Part shown: in pieces, positions 9,267 through 17,874 of the stretch
Position numbering within the stretch: the first letter of the stretch is position 1
Layout: every line of letters begins with the position of its first letter
Source: Mucilaginibacter sp. PPCGB 2223
Lineage (GTDB): Bacteria; Bacteroidota; Bacteroidia; Sphingobacteriales; Sphingobacteriaceae
Assembly (NCBI RefSeq): GCF_001705515.1
Contig: NZ_MDJS01000001.1
Coordinates: forward strand, 2,294,001 to 2,358,000
Length of the DNA stretch: 64,000 nt
Direction: 5' to 3'
Translations under genes and position numbers: made by a program
The notes under the pieces: generated by a model
Databases searched by the model: none
What the model saw: only the letters and a program-made list of their open reading frames with translations
What the model was told of the DNA's origin: nothing

Positions 9267-10435
9267 ACCTCGGCTGCCTCCAAATATATTCGTTCAACTT
9301 GTTTCGATATTCCTTCCCACGACAGGTCGTTCAGCACAACTTCCCTATTAACCGGTACTAATTTACCCTCGGCAAGTAGTTGCACGGTGCTCTCAAAATG
9401 CTTTATCCAGTCTTCTTCGCTTACGCCTGCTTTAATTACCCATGGGTATTTTTTGCCGTATTCATTAACCTCTCCTACTTCCGAACATAGTACGGGCAGG
9501 TTCGCGGCCAGGTACTCGGCAAATTTGATCGGGAACCTACTCTCGTTAAAATCCGTCTTCATCAGAGGCAAAAGCCCGAGGTCTATCGCCGCAGCAAAAT
9601 ACCGGGTATCGGCCGGAGTGAGGCTGCCCAGGTAATCCAGGTTATTTTTTACCTGGTCGGATAAACCGTCCATAATATCGGCAGTGGGCCCGCACAGTGC
9701 AAAGCGGATATTGGCTCCTTTGCTTAATGATATTTCGAAGGCTTTAAAGGCCCAGTGTAATTCAAAACCGGTTCGGCCCATAAAACCTACGTACACTGCG
9801 TCTTTTTGTAAGCCTAATTTTTCTCTCGCAACTGCTTTTGCAGGAACATCGTATTCCCAAAAACCATTAGGCACAATATCAACTTGTTTGGCGCCGCGCT
9901 CAATAGCCAGGGTTTTGAGCAGCTTGCTGCAAACCGTCATGTGCTTGCTGATGGATGGGATCTTCCGCTCAAAATAACCTTTCAGTTTATAATCCCATCC
10001 GGCTTTAAAGTTCTTCTTTTCTCTATCGCGTTCGGCGTCAACCCACAGGTCGTCCCAGTCAAAAAAAGTGATCCGGGCTTTTTTTCTGAAATTAAATTTC
10101 CAGGGCAGGTAAACCGAAAGAAAAGGCTGAAAGACATGCACAATATCGCATTGCTGAAAATCATCAAAAATGCGGTTGAGCGATGTTACCGGGTGATTGA
10201 TGGTACCAAAAAGAGATTTACCTTTCGCGCTTTTGCTGATATGGTAAATCACGCCATCCCGGTTTTCCTGCCGGGCAACCGGCGCATCGCTGTTATCCAC
10301 ACAATACACATGTACGGCATGCCCCATGCTCACCAAACCCATAGCAATATTGTGCCACCTGAAATAAGTTCCAAGGGTGGAGCAATCGCCGGTTATGTAG
10401 GCTATTTTTAATGGGGAGTTACTCACTTGTGTCAA
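9263..10435 (-). CDS. Glycosyltransferase family 4
   Basis: A protein of about 390 residues with the GT-B fold: LKIAYITGDCSTLGTYFRWH at the N-terminus, YVGFMGRTGFELHWAF opening the donor domain, and FPIKFAEYLAANLPVLCSEV in place of the usual E-x7-E motif. No ATG precedes the first conserved strand: the frame opens with TTG at 10435 and has a GTG at 10426, and I cannot decide between them. It overlaps the next gene by four bases. It shares the group's cytoplasmic location and unknown donor. Confidence 0.85.
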   Translation of the reverse strand: MTQVSNSPLKIAYITGDCSTLGTYFRWHNIAMGLVSMGHAVHVYCVDNSDAPVARQENRDGVIYHISKSAKGKSLFGTINHPVTSLNRIFDDFQQCDIVHVFQPFLSVYLPWKFNFRKKARITFFDWDDLWVDAERDREKKNFKAGWDYKLKGYFERKIPSISKHMTVCSKLLKTLAIERGAKQVDIVPNGFWEYDVPAKAVAREKLGLQKDAVYVGFMGRTGFELHWAFKAFEISLSKGANIRFALCGPTADIMDGLSDQVKNNLDYLGSLTPADTRYFAAAIDLGLLPLMKTDFNESRFPIKFAEYLAANLPVLCSEVGEVNEYGKKYPWVIKAGVSEEDWIKHFESTVQLLAEGKLVPVNREVVLNDLSWEGISKQVERIYLEAAEV

Positions 10436-10445
10436 TGTCGGTATA

Positions 10446-11504
10446 TTAAAGTTTTTTTATGAGTTCGATGTTCGTTCGGGCGTATTCAACTATCTGGTTA
10501 AGTATCGCTTCACCACTTATTTCCGGTTTCCATCCCCACTCTTTTTGTGCCAGCGAATAATCGGTAACATAAAGCGGTATGTCGAAGCTCCTGTTTTCGG
10601 TAATGCTGTTGATCACTTTTTCGCTGCCAAGCTGCTGTTTGCAAAAAGCATCAAGCTGTGCCAGGCTATAAGTATTCTCAACACCGCCACCCAGGTTGAT
10701 CAGCCTGCTTACTTTTTTCTCAGGGTCGCTGATCTGCATTTGTATCATGCCGAACAAATCGCGCGGGTGAAAGAAATCGCGGGCCTGTTTACCTTTACCG
10801 CCGAAGCCGATGTAAGATAGCGGCCTGTCCAGCAAATATTGATAGATCCAGAAAGAGAAGATTCCCTGGTCGATTTTACCGAACTGGCCCGGACCGGCAA
10901 TTACGCCGCACCTGTCGATCCACACCGGGAAACCAAAAGTATAATGATACTCCAACGCCAGCACCTCTGATGCCAGCTTGGTAGAGCCATATAGCGATAT
11001 CGGCGCAGCAGTACTGAAGCTTTCGGCCACACCCAACTCAGAAAAGCCATGTGGGTATTGAGCATCTTTACTGATTACAAAACTACCCTCTGTTTCGGTA
11101 AGCGGTATTTTATTCAGCTCATCGATGCTATACACCCGGCTGGTGCTGAGCATAATAAAACCTGCGTTATCACGCTTACATTTCTCGAGCAGATAGATCG
11201 TACCGATGAGGTTATTATTGATCAGCCCGAAACTGCCCCCCTGTAAACCGGCCAGTACCGATGGATTGGCCGCGCAATCAACAATCCAGTCGGCTTTCGG
11301 CAGATCGTCGACATCTTCCTTATTACGGATATCGCCATGAAAAAAGGTACAGCCCAGTTCCTTCAGTAAAGGCACATTATACTCGCTGCCCCTGCGCGAC
11401 AGGTTATCGATGCCTATCACCATTACATCGGTATAATGCTCTTTAAAATATTTGGCCATTTGGTAGCCTACAAAGCCGGCCGCACCGGTTATCAATATTT
11501 TCAT
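10446..11504 (-). CDS. NAD-dependent SDR epimerase, CDP-paratose 2-epimerase-like
   Basis: A 352-residue extended short-chain dehydrogenase. It has the Rossmann GxxGxxG at residues 7-13, an Asp at the end of strand 2 (GIDNLSRRGSEYN), the Ser/Thr site MLSTSRVYS near 118-126, and the catalytic Tyr-x3-Lys (YGSTK, Tyr172-Lys176). NLSRRGSEYN, FHGDIRNKEDV and GKQARDFFHPRD resemble the tyvelose/CDP-paratose 2-epimerase branch. It lies directly downstream of a second protein of the same branch (11515-12564). The two may act as a pair on one nucleotide sugar; the substrate is inferred only from similarity and may not be a CDP sugar. Confidence 0.8.
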   Translation of the reverse strand: MKILITGAAGFVGYQMAKYFKEHYTDVMVIGIDNLSRRGSEYNVPLLKELGCTFFHGDIRNKEDVDDLPKADWIVDCAANPSVLAGLQGGSFGLINNNLIGTIYLLEKCKRDNAGFIMLSTSRVYSIDELNKIPLTETEGSFVISKDAQYPHGFSELGVAESFSTAAPISLYGSTKLASEVLALEYHYTFGFPVWIDRCGVIAGPGQFGKIDQGIFSFWIYQYLLDRPLSYIGFGGKGKQARDFFHPRDLFGMIQMQISDPEKKVSRLINLGGGVENTYSLAQLDAFCKQQLGSEKVINSITENRSFDIPLYVTDYSLAQKEWGWKPEISGEAILNQIVEYARTNIELIKKL

Positions 11505-11514
11505 GCGATGATCG

Positions 11515-12564
11515 TTATACTATCCTCGTTTTCCAGGCCTCCACAATTTGCCTGATGGTTTCTTCCAGGCTGATCGTGATATCCCAGGCCGGGTAATGTT
11601 CCTTCATTTTACGCAGATCGCTGTAGTAGCAGATATGATCGCCTTCACGGTTCTTATCTACATACTCGTATACCTGCTTTTTACCGCTGAATTTTTCAGT
11701 AATGGCAAAAGCCTCCAATATAGAGCAGGTGTTATCCTTGCCACCACCCAAATTATAAACTTCGCCAACGCGCGGAGCTTTTATAAACTCCTCCATAAAC
11801 ATGGCGATGTCGTGCGAGTGAATATTATCGCGTACCTGCTTGCCCTTGTAACCAAACACCGAATATTTTTTGCCCTCCAGGTTACATTTAACCAGGTAAC
11901 TCAGGAAGCCATGCAGCTCTACACCGCTATGATTCGGGCCGGTTAAGCAGCCACCGCGCAGGCAGCAGGTGCCCATGTTAAAGTAGCGGCCGTACTCCTG
12001 CACCATCACATCTGCGGCAACTTTCGAAGCGCCGAACAGCGAGTGTTTCGATTGATCGATGGTAAAAGTTTCGGCTATGCCATGCGCATAGGTATCATCA
12101 TCATAATCCCAGCGGGTTTCCAGCTCTTTTAGTTTGATCTTGTTGGGAGCATCGCCATAAACTTTATTGGTGCTCATGTGGATAAACGGCGCCTCAATTG
12201 CAAACTGGCGCGCTGCTTCCAGCATATTGAGCGTACCTACCGCATTGGTATCAAAATCGTCGAATGGAATAGCCGCTGCCCTATCGTGACTTGGCTGTGC
12301 CGCAGTATGCACAATCACATCGGGTTTAACGGTTTTAATCAGGTCGAGCACACCTTTCCTGTCGCGGATATCGATCTCGTGGTGCACAAAGTTTTTAATA
12401 GCACTGCTCAGGCGCTGCTGGTTCCAGCGGGTATCGCCCTGCGGGCCGAAAAAAACCGCGCGCTGGTTATTATCAACACCATGTATCTCATAATCCTTTG
12501 CAAAATGCATGCACACTTCCGATCCAACTAAACCCGAAGAGCCGGTAACTAATATTCTTTTCAT
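11515..12564 (-). CDS. NAD-dependent SDR epimerase, Tyv-like, with Phe at the catalytic Tyr position
   Basis: A 349-residue extended SDR. The GxxGxxG loop is at residues 8-14 (GSSGLVG). The Ser/Thr site is MSTNKVYGD near 130-138, as in CDP-paratose 2-epimerase, and [15 protein letters not shown] matches the same branch. The expected Tyr-x3-Lys reads FGASK, with Phe177 in place of Tyr and Lys181 kept. This may be an idiosyncrasy of a subfamily or a change of function. It is followed ten bases later by a related SDR that keeps the Tyr. Together they suggest a sugar-nucleotide epimerase or reductase pair for one unusual sugar in the polymer. Confidence 0.78.
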   Translation of the reverse strand: MKRILVTGSSGLVGSEVCMHFAKDYEIHGVDNNQRAVFFGPQGDTRWNQQRLSSAIKNFVHHEIDIRDRKGVLDLIKTVKPDVIVHTAAQPSHDRAAAIPFDDFDTNAVGTLNMLEAARQFAIEAPFIHMSTNKVYGDAPNKIKLKELETRWDYDDDTYAHGIAETFTIDQSKHSLFGASKVAADVMVQEYGRYFNMGTCCLRGGCLTGPNHSGVELHGFLSYLVKCNLEGKKYSVFGYKGKQVRDNIHSHDIAMFMEEFIKAPRVGEVYNLGGGKDNTCSILEAFAITEKFSGKKQVYEYVDKNREGDHICYYSDLRKMKEHYPAWDITISLEETIRQIVEAWKTRIV

Positions 12565-12612
12565 TGATCGATGTTCAAGGTTGTTTTACTCTTTACAAAA
12601 AAACCTATTAAA

Positions 12613-13662
12613 CTATAGGTCGTTATAATACTTTAACTCTCTGTTTATTGCCTTATATGTTTTAAACACTACCCCGGGAGTTATTTTATAGGCCCAGTAC
12701 AGCATTTTGTTTTTCAGGCTGCTGCCGATCTGTTGTTTGGCGGTCCTTCGTTTAAACTCGCGGTGCCGTGCCACATATACACAGGGTATCTTTTTAAAAC
12801 CTTCATAATTATTGGCCAATACTTTCCGGGCATATTCTGCGTATATCGGCACCAGATCACGGCGTTGTTTAATATCTATACGGGTTTGTACAACGCTGAT
12901 CTGCTCCGGCCGGTAAGGGTCGAACCCGCTGATGTGTATAAATACAAAGGGGTATAGCCCATTGACCATCTTTTGCGAATCGCCGGTTATCTTCCTGTCT
13001 TCCAAATTCCAGTAAGCTGCGTTAATACCCTGGTGGAAGCTCACCTTCACATCCTTAAAAAACAGGGGCGCATAATTTATCCAAATCTGGTCGGTAAAGC
13101 AGGCGTCGGCAAAATCGATATAGCAAAACCTGCGCAAACGCTCCTGCCACCAGCTTAAAAACTTATCAGCCTCGGCGCAGCGGTTAACAGCGATGAAACC
13201 CAGATTATATATCCCATAATTCAGGAATGTCCTTTCGGGCAAAACCTTGTCATCCAGCGGGTACGGCTGGCTGATATGCGGGGTAACCATCAGTGTATGG
13301 CTGCCAAGTTCCCTGTCAACCTCGCTGAACGATCCTAAAACATAAATATCCGGATCGAGGTAAACCACAGCGCTTACTGAAGCATCCCGCTTAAACAGGT
13401 ATTCGATAAAGAACGGTTTAACCGCGGTATTCAACTCAACAATATTGTATTTATCGGCCAGGTCACCAAAATCCGGTATCCGGATGTCCTCGATAGCTAT
13501 TACTTCGGTGTCTTTAAACTGCGCATAATCAACCTGATCGCTTTTTTTATCGACCAGGCATATCACAAACTCAGCGCCCGGGTTATGCTCATGGTAAGAG
13601 TCGGCCAATGTTTTAGCTAAAGCCAGGTAATTGTTCGAACATATAGTAAAAGCTATCCTCAT
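12613..13662 (-). CDS. GT8-like glycosyltransferase
   Basis: A 349-residue GT-A type protein: RIAFTICSNNYLALAKTLAD at the start, AVVYLDPDIYVLGSF with the DxD motif near residue 103, an Asn-x-Gly loop NYGIYNLGFIAVN, and FVFIHISGFDP near the C-terminal part. This arrangement (Asp-Pro-Asp-Ile and a late His-x-Ser-Gly) is found in a group of bacterial GT8-related transferases. The last 50 residues are basic with an amphipathic stretch that might bind the membrane. A 48-base gap precedes it. Donor and acceptor are unknown. Confidence 0.72.
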   Translation of the reverse strand: MRIAFTICSNNYLALAKTLADSYHEHNPGAEFVICLVDKKSDQVDYAQFKDTEVIAIEDIRIPDFGDLADKYNIVELNTAVKPFFIEYLFKRDASVSAVVYLDPDIYVLGSFSEVDRELGSHTLMVTPHISQPYPLDDKVLPERTFLNYGIYNLGFIAVNRCAEADKFLSWWQERLRRFCYIDFADACFTDQIWINYAPLFFKDVKVSFHQGINAAYWNLEDRKITGDSQKMVNGLYPFVFIHISGFDPYRPEQISVVQTRIDIKQRRDLVPIYAEYARKVLANNYEGFKKIPCVYVARHREFKRRTAKQQIGSSLKNKMLYWAYKITPGVVFKTYKAINRELKYYNDL

Positions 13663-13673
13663 TGCCGTGTTTA

Positions 13674-14834
13674 TCAGTTCACCAGGGTATCCAGGTATAT
13701 TTTTAATTTTTCTACACCTTTTTCAATATCATATTCAGCAGCTTTCTGTTTTGAAGCCTGCCCTTTGGCCGCGATGATCTGCATACCTTCTTTTTCAACT
13801 GCCAGCTGCCTTAGCACACTATTCAACTGTAAAAAGTCGAAATAATCAATCACCCAGCCATTGCTTTCATCGACAAACTCAACCATCCCGCCCGAGCCTT
13901 TAAAGCAAATAATAGGTTTGCCCAATGCTGCTGCCTCCAGGCAAACCAGCGGGAACGGGTCTTCGCGCGATGACAGCAAAAACACATCGCATAAAGCCAT
14001 GTACGATAATGGGTTGGGGTTGCTGTCTATCAGCGTTATCCGATGTGCAACACCACTCTTTTCAATATCGTATTTAGCCTTTTCATAATCTACACTTCCG
14101 GTTTTACCGCCTATCCAGTAAAAATGAAAGTCAGCTTCAGGGTTCGATTGGTTTAAATTAAAAGCCGCCTGGATAAACAGGTCGATGCCCTTACGCCAGT
14201 CCTGCGTACCCGAACCGCATATCTTAAGGCCCCTGCTATTGACCACACTGCTGAACTTCGCGTTATCCTGCAGATATACCCCGGTATCTTTTGGCACCGG
14301 TATGTGCTCATGGTGGATGTGGATGTTATCTTCGGCTATGCCATAGTTCTTCGTTAAAACATCTTTTACAGCATAGGATGCCGCCACAAAGTGATCGATA
14401 AAGGGTATGGCCGCTAAAAAATTACCCTTGCCAAAAAACTGCTTAATCGAAATATCAAGCTCATGTACATGGCAGACAGTAATCGCGCCCGCGTTATTTT
14501 GTTTGGCCAGCGCCAGCAAATCGGCACTTACCACGGTATTGCCGTATATGATGCCATATTGCCCGCCGATTACCTGTTTAGCTTTGTCTTTCCTGTAATT
14601 GTATTTAAACAACTTCTTTCTGATCTTATCAGCTATCGATGGGTATGGAAACACGAAAGTTGGCGCTATAGCTCTGAAATCCTTTGCCATTTCGCCATCA
14701 TATTTTAATAAAATATCAAAATCGATCTCCGGGTACGTCTCTTTCAAGGCCCGCAGGTGATGGATCAGAACTATGGGAGCCCCCGTTCTGTAAGCATCGT
14801 GCGATATAAATAATATTTTATTCTCCGGCGGCAT
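13674..14834 (-). CDS. Glycosyltransferase family 4
   Basis: A 386-residue GT-B enzyme. NKILFISHDAYRTGAPIVLI is the N-terminal strand and loop; the central ICGSGTQDWRKGIDLFIQAA is the start of the donor domain, and LSSREDPFPLVCLEAAALGK carries the donor-contacting Glu. The TGAPI loop and a glutamine- and lysine-rich tail are typical of a GT4 subgroup. It lies 11 bases upstream of the GT8-like gene and 23 bases after the hexapeptide acetyltransferase gene, in the same operon. Confidence 0.87.
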   Translation of the reverse strand: MPPENKILFISHDAYRTGAPIVLIHHLRALKETYPEIDFDILLKYDGEMAKDFRAIAPTFVFPYPSIADKIRKKLFKYNYRKDKAKQVIGGQYGIIYGNTVVSADLLALAKQNNAGAITVCHVHELDISIKQFFGKGNFLAAIPFIDHFVAASYAVKDVLTKNYGIAEDNIHIHHEHIPVPKDTGVYLQDNAKFSSVVNSRGLKICGSGTQDWRKGIDLFIQAAFNLNQSNPEADFHFYWIGGKTGSVDYEKAKYDIEKSGVAHRITLIDSNPNPLSYMALCDVFLLSSREDPFPLVCLEAAALGKPIICFKGSGGMVEFVDESNGWVIDYFDFLQLNSVLRQLAVEKEGMQIIAAKGQASKQKAAEYDIEKGVEKLKIYLDTLVN

Positions 14835-14857
14835 TAGTTATTCTTTATCAAAATTTT

Positions 14858-15442
14858 TTATCTCCTGTCGGTAATGATCAAATTCTCTGCGTGTTTCACA
14901 ATCGAATTTGCCGGCACCGATTTGTAAATCAGGCAGTGTGCCCCAATAATTACATTATCGCCTATCTCCACATTATTCAGTATGGTTGCATTGCTCCCTA
15001 TCCAGCAATTTTTACCTATCTTAACCGAACTTATCTTAAACTCGGCCTTTTCGACCACCAGTTGCCCCCCGGCTGTATAACTGTGCGCGTGGTTATGATC
15101 GTAAATCTTAACCCCCTCGCCAAACATGGTATTCTCACCAATCTCGATATTGCCCAGGCAGTTAACCGAGCAGTAGTTGTTGAAGAACACGTTTTTTTCG
15201 ATTACCAGCCGCCCCGGTTCCTGTACTAAAAAACTACAGAACTTAAGCGCCGATACATTCTCCGCTATGCTCAGCTCTTTGCACAGGCCATTTATTTTAA
15301 TCTCGCTATGCTCACCTAAGTAAAAAGCCTCATGTATCGAAACGTTGGGCTGTGCCCGCAACTCAGCCATTTTTTTGCGCTGGTAATAATAGGTAAAGAG
15401 CGGCAGTTTGCTCAATAAAAATAAAACCAGTTTCTCTTTCAT
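14858..15442 (-). CDS. Left-handed beta-helix (hexapeptide repeat) acyltransferase
   Basis: A 194-residue protein whose second half has the isoleucine/valine-rich hexapeptide repeats of the left-handed beta-helix: IEIGENTMFGEGVKI, VKIGKNCWIGSNATILN, and VEIGDNVIIGAHCLI. The DHNHAHSY loop holds the His expected to activate the acceptor in maltose/galactoside O-acetyltransferase-like enzymes. The likely reaction is acetyl transfer from acetyl-CoA to a sugar. The N-terminus has a short hydrophobic stretch (LVLFLLSKLPLF). ATG at 15442 is preferred over TTG at 15448. It is the operon's third acyltransferase, but of the soluble type. Confidence 0.85.
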   Translation of the reverse strand: MKEKLVLFLLSKLPLFTYYYQRKKMAELRAQPNVSIHEAFYLGEHSEIKINGLCKELSIAENVSALKFCSFLVQEPGRLVIEKNVFFNNYCSVNCLGNIEIGENTMFGEGVKIYDHNHAHSYTAGGQLVVEKAEFKISSVKIGKNCWIGSNATILNNVEIGDNVIIGAHCLIYKSVPANSIVKHAENLIITDRR

Positions 15443-15464
15443 TATCAATTAAGTTACAACAATA

Positions 15465-16385
15465 CTATAGCCTGTAGCTGTTTATTTTGTTCACTATCCG
15501 TGCCGATTTTGCCCCCAGCAGCCTAATCAACAACCCGTTAACATCATTTAATACCGATGGCAACAACACTTTCACCTTGCTTAAAATATATTTGGCATCA
15601 GGTATTCTGTTCGCCTTAAGCAGGGTCGTTATCAGCGATAATAACCTGTGGTTAAATATCCTTTTCTTGTCGCCCTCGTTAAAAATAGTATCATCAAAAT
15701 TTTTGATGTAAACGCAAGCTTCGGCCATAGTCATTTTCACATAATTGCTCGATGTGTTGTTCTCGTATCGGCGGTATTTGAATAAGCTTTCATTTATTCC
15801 ATAAAAAACCGCGCCGGCCCTGGCCAATCTAACCCAATGATCCCAATCCTCGCAACCGGTCATCCTCAAGTCTTCGTCTTCCAGGCCAGCCTTCGCTATC
15901 CATTCCTTTTTAAAAATAACCGAGAGGATAGGCACGGGGTTACGCTCAAATAACAACTTATACATTTCAACACTACCGTACCGCCCGTACACGGTGTCGT
16001 AAATCGCAATAAACTCGCCAATATCATTTACGATCTCGCCGCCTGTATAAAAAACATCAGCATCTATCTCAGCAATATATTTAAACTGTCTCTCCAATTT
16101 TTCAGGATGCCATAAATCATCGGCATCCAAAAATGCTATCCAGTCACCAGCCGCATTACCAAAAGCATTATTCCTGGCTGCCGCCTGCTTTTTGTTTTGC
16201 TGATAGATGTATTTTATTCTTTTATCCGTAAGCTGGATGTTCTTTACAATTTCGCCGGTTTTGTCAGTAGATCCATCGTCGATCACTATTAGCTCCCAAT
16301 CCTGGTAAGTTTGGTTTTGTACCGACAGGATTGTCTCTGCAATAAACCTTTCGGCATTAAAAGCCGGCATAATTATCGATACCAT
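15465..16385 (-). CDS. Glycosyltransferase family 2
   Basis: A 306-residue GT-A enzyme with a textbook GT2 N-terminus: MVSIIMPAFNAERFIAETIL, ELIVIDDGSTDKTGEIV (nucleotide contact), and WIAFLDADDLWHPEKLE (DxD metal site). The base-carrying acidic motif is GCEDWDHWVRLARAG. No long C-terminal membrane segment is seen. It starts one base downstream of the preceding GT2 stop. In polysaccharide loci such enzymes usually add one sugar to an undecaprenyl-linked intermediate; the sugar is unknown. Confidence 0.9.
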   Translation of the reverse strand: MVSIIMPAFNAERFIAETILSVQNQTYQDWELIVIDDGSTDKTGEIVKNIQLTDKRIKYIYQQNKKQAAARNNAFGNAAGDWIAFLDADDLWHPEKLERQFKYIAEIDADVFYTGGEIVNDIGEFIAIYDTVYGRYGSVEMYKLLFERNPVPILSVIFKKEWIAKAGLEDEDLRMTGCEDWDHWVRLARAGAVFYGINESLFKYRRYENNTSSNYVKMTMAEACVYIKNFDDTIFNEGDKKRIFNHRLLSLITTLLKANRIPDAKYILSKVKVLLPSVLNDVNGLLIRLLGAKSARIVNKINSYRL

Positions 16386-16386
16386 G

Positions 16387-17418
16387 CTAACGCTTTCTGA
16401 TGTTTCCGACGGTACACTGGTATAAAAACTTCACCTTCTTCCTAATTGGTACCTGCAACACTGACTTAGATAACGGCGACCTGGTATATTTAAAATAGGC
16501 CCATAAACCAAATCGCTGGCTTTTCAGCAGCAGATCGTACCAGTAAGGCGCATATTTATCTTTAAAAACACCATCGTTGTAAAAACTCACCCGCTGGTTG
16601 GCGGCAATAAGGCTAAGCAACCACTGCTCAACATCGTTTACATATTTCTTGCTTAAGGTATATGAGTTTTGTATCAATTGTTTGTGTATCTGAAAATCGC
16701 TTTCAGGTACAATCTCCGAATCAAACAGGCCTTTGATATCTACCATCAGCCATTGGTCCCACTGCTTTTGCGGGAAAGCCATGCTCAGGTTTTCGCCATC
16801 GTAAATATTCACCGTCGAAACCTTATCAATAAAAAAGCCGAGCATCCTATTCTCGAGTATCCTTAAATAAAACTCGATGTCGGACGCCATGTTATAGTTC
16901 GGGTCCAGCTTATACTTGCTAAAAATATCCTTGCGGAAGAGGATATTTTCAAACGGTACAAAACACATGTGCCTTAAAAAGTTATCGCGGGTAAACTCAA
17001 AATTACAGTTCCGCAAAGTGATGCTTTTCCTGCTGTCCTCGGTATAATAACTGTATGCGTTAAAGTAAACGCAATCAAATTTTATTTTTTTATAGCTTGA
17101 GTTTATCGAGGTAAAAATATCATCGGTATAGTAAATCGCATCTGACGATAAAAAACCGATAAAATCGCCGGTAGCATACTTTAACCCGATATTAAATCCA
17201 TCAGTTACGTTGATATCCGGCTCCTGCACCCAGATAATGTTCGGATATTTGTTGGCGAACGATTTGATGATCTGATGCGACGAATCTTTCGATTTTGCAT
17301 CAACGATGATCAGCTCCTTCGCCTCGTGCTTTTGCTCAACAAAGCTATCTATACATTGCTGCAAATACTTTTCGCTGTTATAACTGGGCAGTATGATGGA
17401 TATCTTTATGTCACTCAT
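16387..17418 (-). CDS. Glycosyltransferase family 2
   Basis: A 343-residue GT2 protein: ISIILPSYNSEKYLQQCID, ELIIVDAKSKDSSHQII, and a site FIGFLSSDAIYYTDDIF where the usual DxD is Ser-Ser-Asp. This Ser-for-Asp variant is common in the WcaA-like group that begins with the IVDAKSxDG pattern. The C-terminal 80 residues carry a basic tail. ATG at 17418 is preferred over TTG at 17424. Base composition is slightly richer in A and T than in the neighbouring genes, but not enough to argue for transfer. Confidence 0.85.
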   Translation of the reverse strand: MSDIKISIILPSYNSEKYLQQCIDSFVEQKHEAKELIIVDAKSKDSSHQIIKSFANKYPNIIWVQEPDINVTDGFNIGLKYATGDFIGFLSSDAIYYTDDIFTSINSSYKKIKFDCVYFNAYSYYTEDSRKSITLRNCNFEFTRDNFLRHMCFVPFENILFRKDIFSKYKLDPNYNMASDIEFYLRILENRMLGFFIDKVSTVNIYDGENLSMAFPQKQWDQWLMVDIKGLFDSEIVPESDFQIHKQLIQNSYTLSKKYVNDVEQWLLSLIAANQRVSFYNDGVFKDKYAPYWYDLLLKSQRFGLWAYFKYTRSPLSKSVLQVPIRKKVKFLYQCTVGNIRKR

Positions 17419-17433
17419 AAACAACTCTAAAAT

Positions 17434-17874
17434 CTAAACATAACCTAACAGTGCCAGCGGGTTATTAATACCCTGATGATAGGATGCATCCAGTGCGTCA
17501 ACCCATCTGAAACCCGAGTGTAACCTGTCTACCTTTAAATCTTCAATATTTACCGGGTGCAGCAGGCAACATACGTTTACCGTGTGTACGTCGGTTGTCA
17601 TATCCCCCTGCTTATCAAACAGTGTTTCTTCAACCGATATGATCTTTTCAAAAACACAGGTCAGGTTGGTTTCTTCCTTTACCTTGCGCAAAACCGCGTC
17701 TTTTATCAATTCGTTTTTTTTCACCCTGCCACCCGGAAACCAATAGGTGCCTTTTGCCGGTTCGTTATCCCGCAACAACAACAGGCATTTTCCCTCGTAC
17801 ACTATCAATGCATCCACACATAAAATGGGCATTGATTTTAAAATCGACTGATATAACTCAGACGGAATATTCAT
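17434..17874 (-). CDS. Nudix hydrolase, GDP-mannose mannosyl hydrolase-like
   Basis: A 146-residue Nudix protein. FPGGRVKKNELIKDA begins the Nudix box at residue 47, and VLRKVKEETNL ends it. The two metal-binding glutamates are present (Glu67, Glu68), but the first Glu of the REUxEE signature is Lys64 and the conserved Gly is Asn70. GDP-mannose mannosyl hydrolases such as E. coli Gmm/NudD also have an altered box and lie in GDP-sugar operons; the opening WFPGGRV agrees. Probable role is hydrolysing GDP-mannose or a related GDP-sugar, which would control flux into the pathway of the genes upstream. It overlaps the ColD-like gene by 17 bases. Confidence 0.75.
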   Translation of the reverse strand: MNIPSELYQSILKSMPILCVDALIVYEGKCLLLLRDNEPAKGTYWFPGGRVKKNELIKDAVLRKVKEETNLTCVFEKIISVEETLFDKQGDMTTDVHTVNVCCLLHPVNIEDLKVDRLHSGFRWVDALDASYHQGINNPLALLGYV

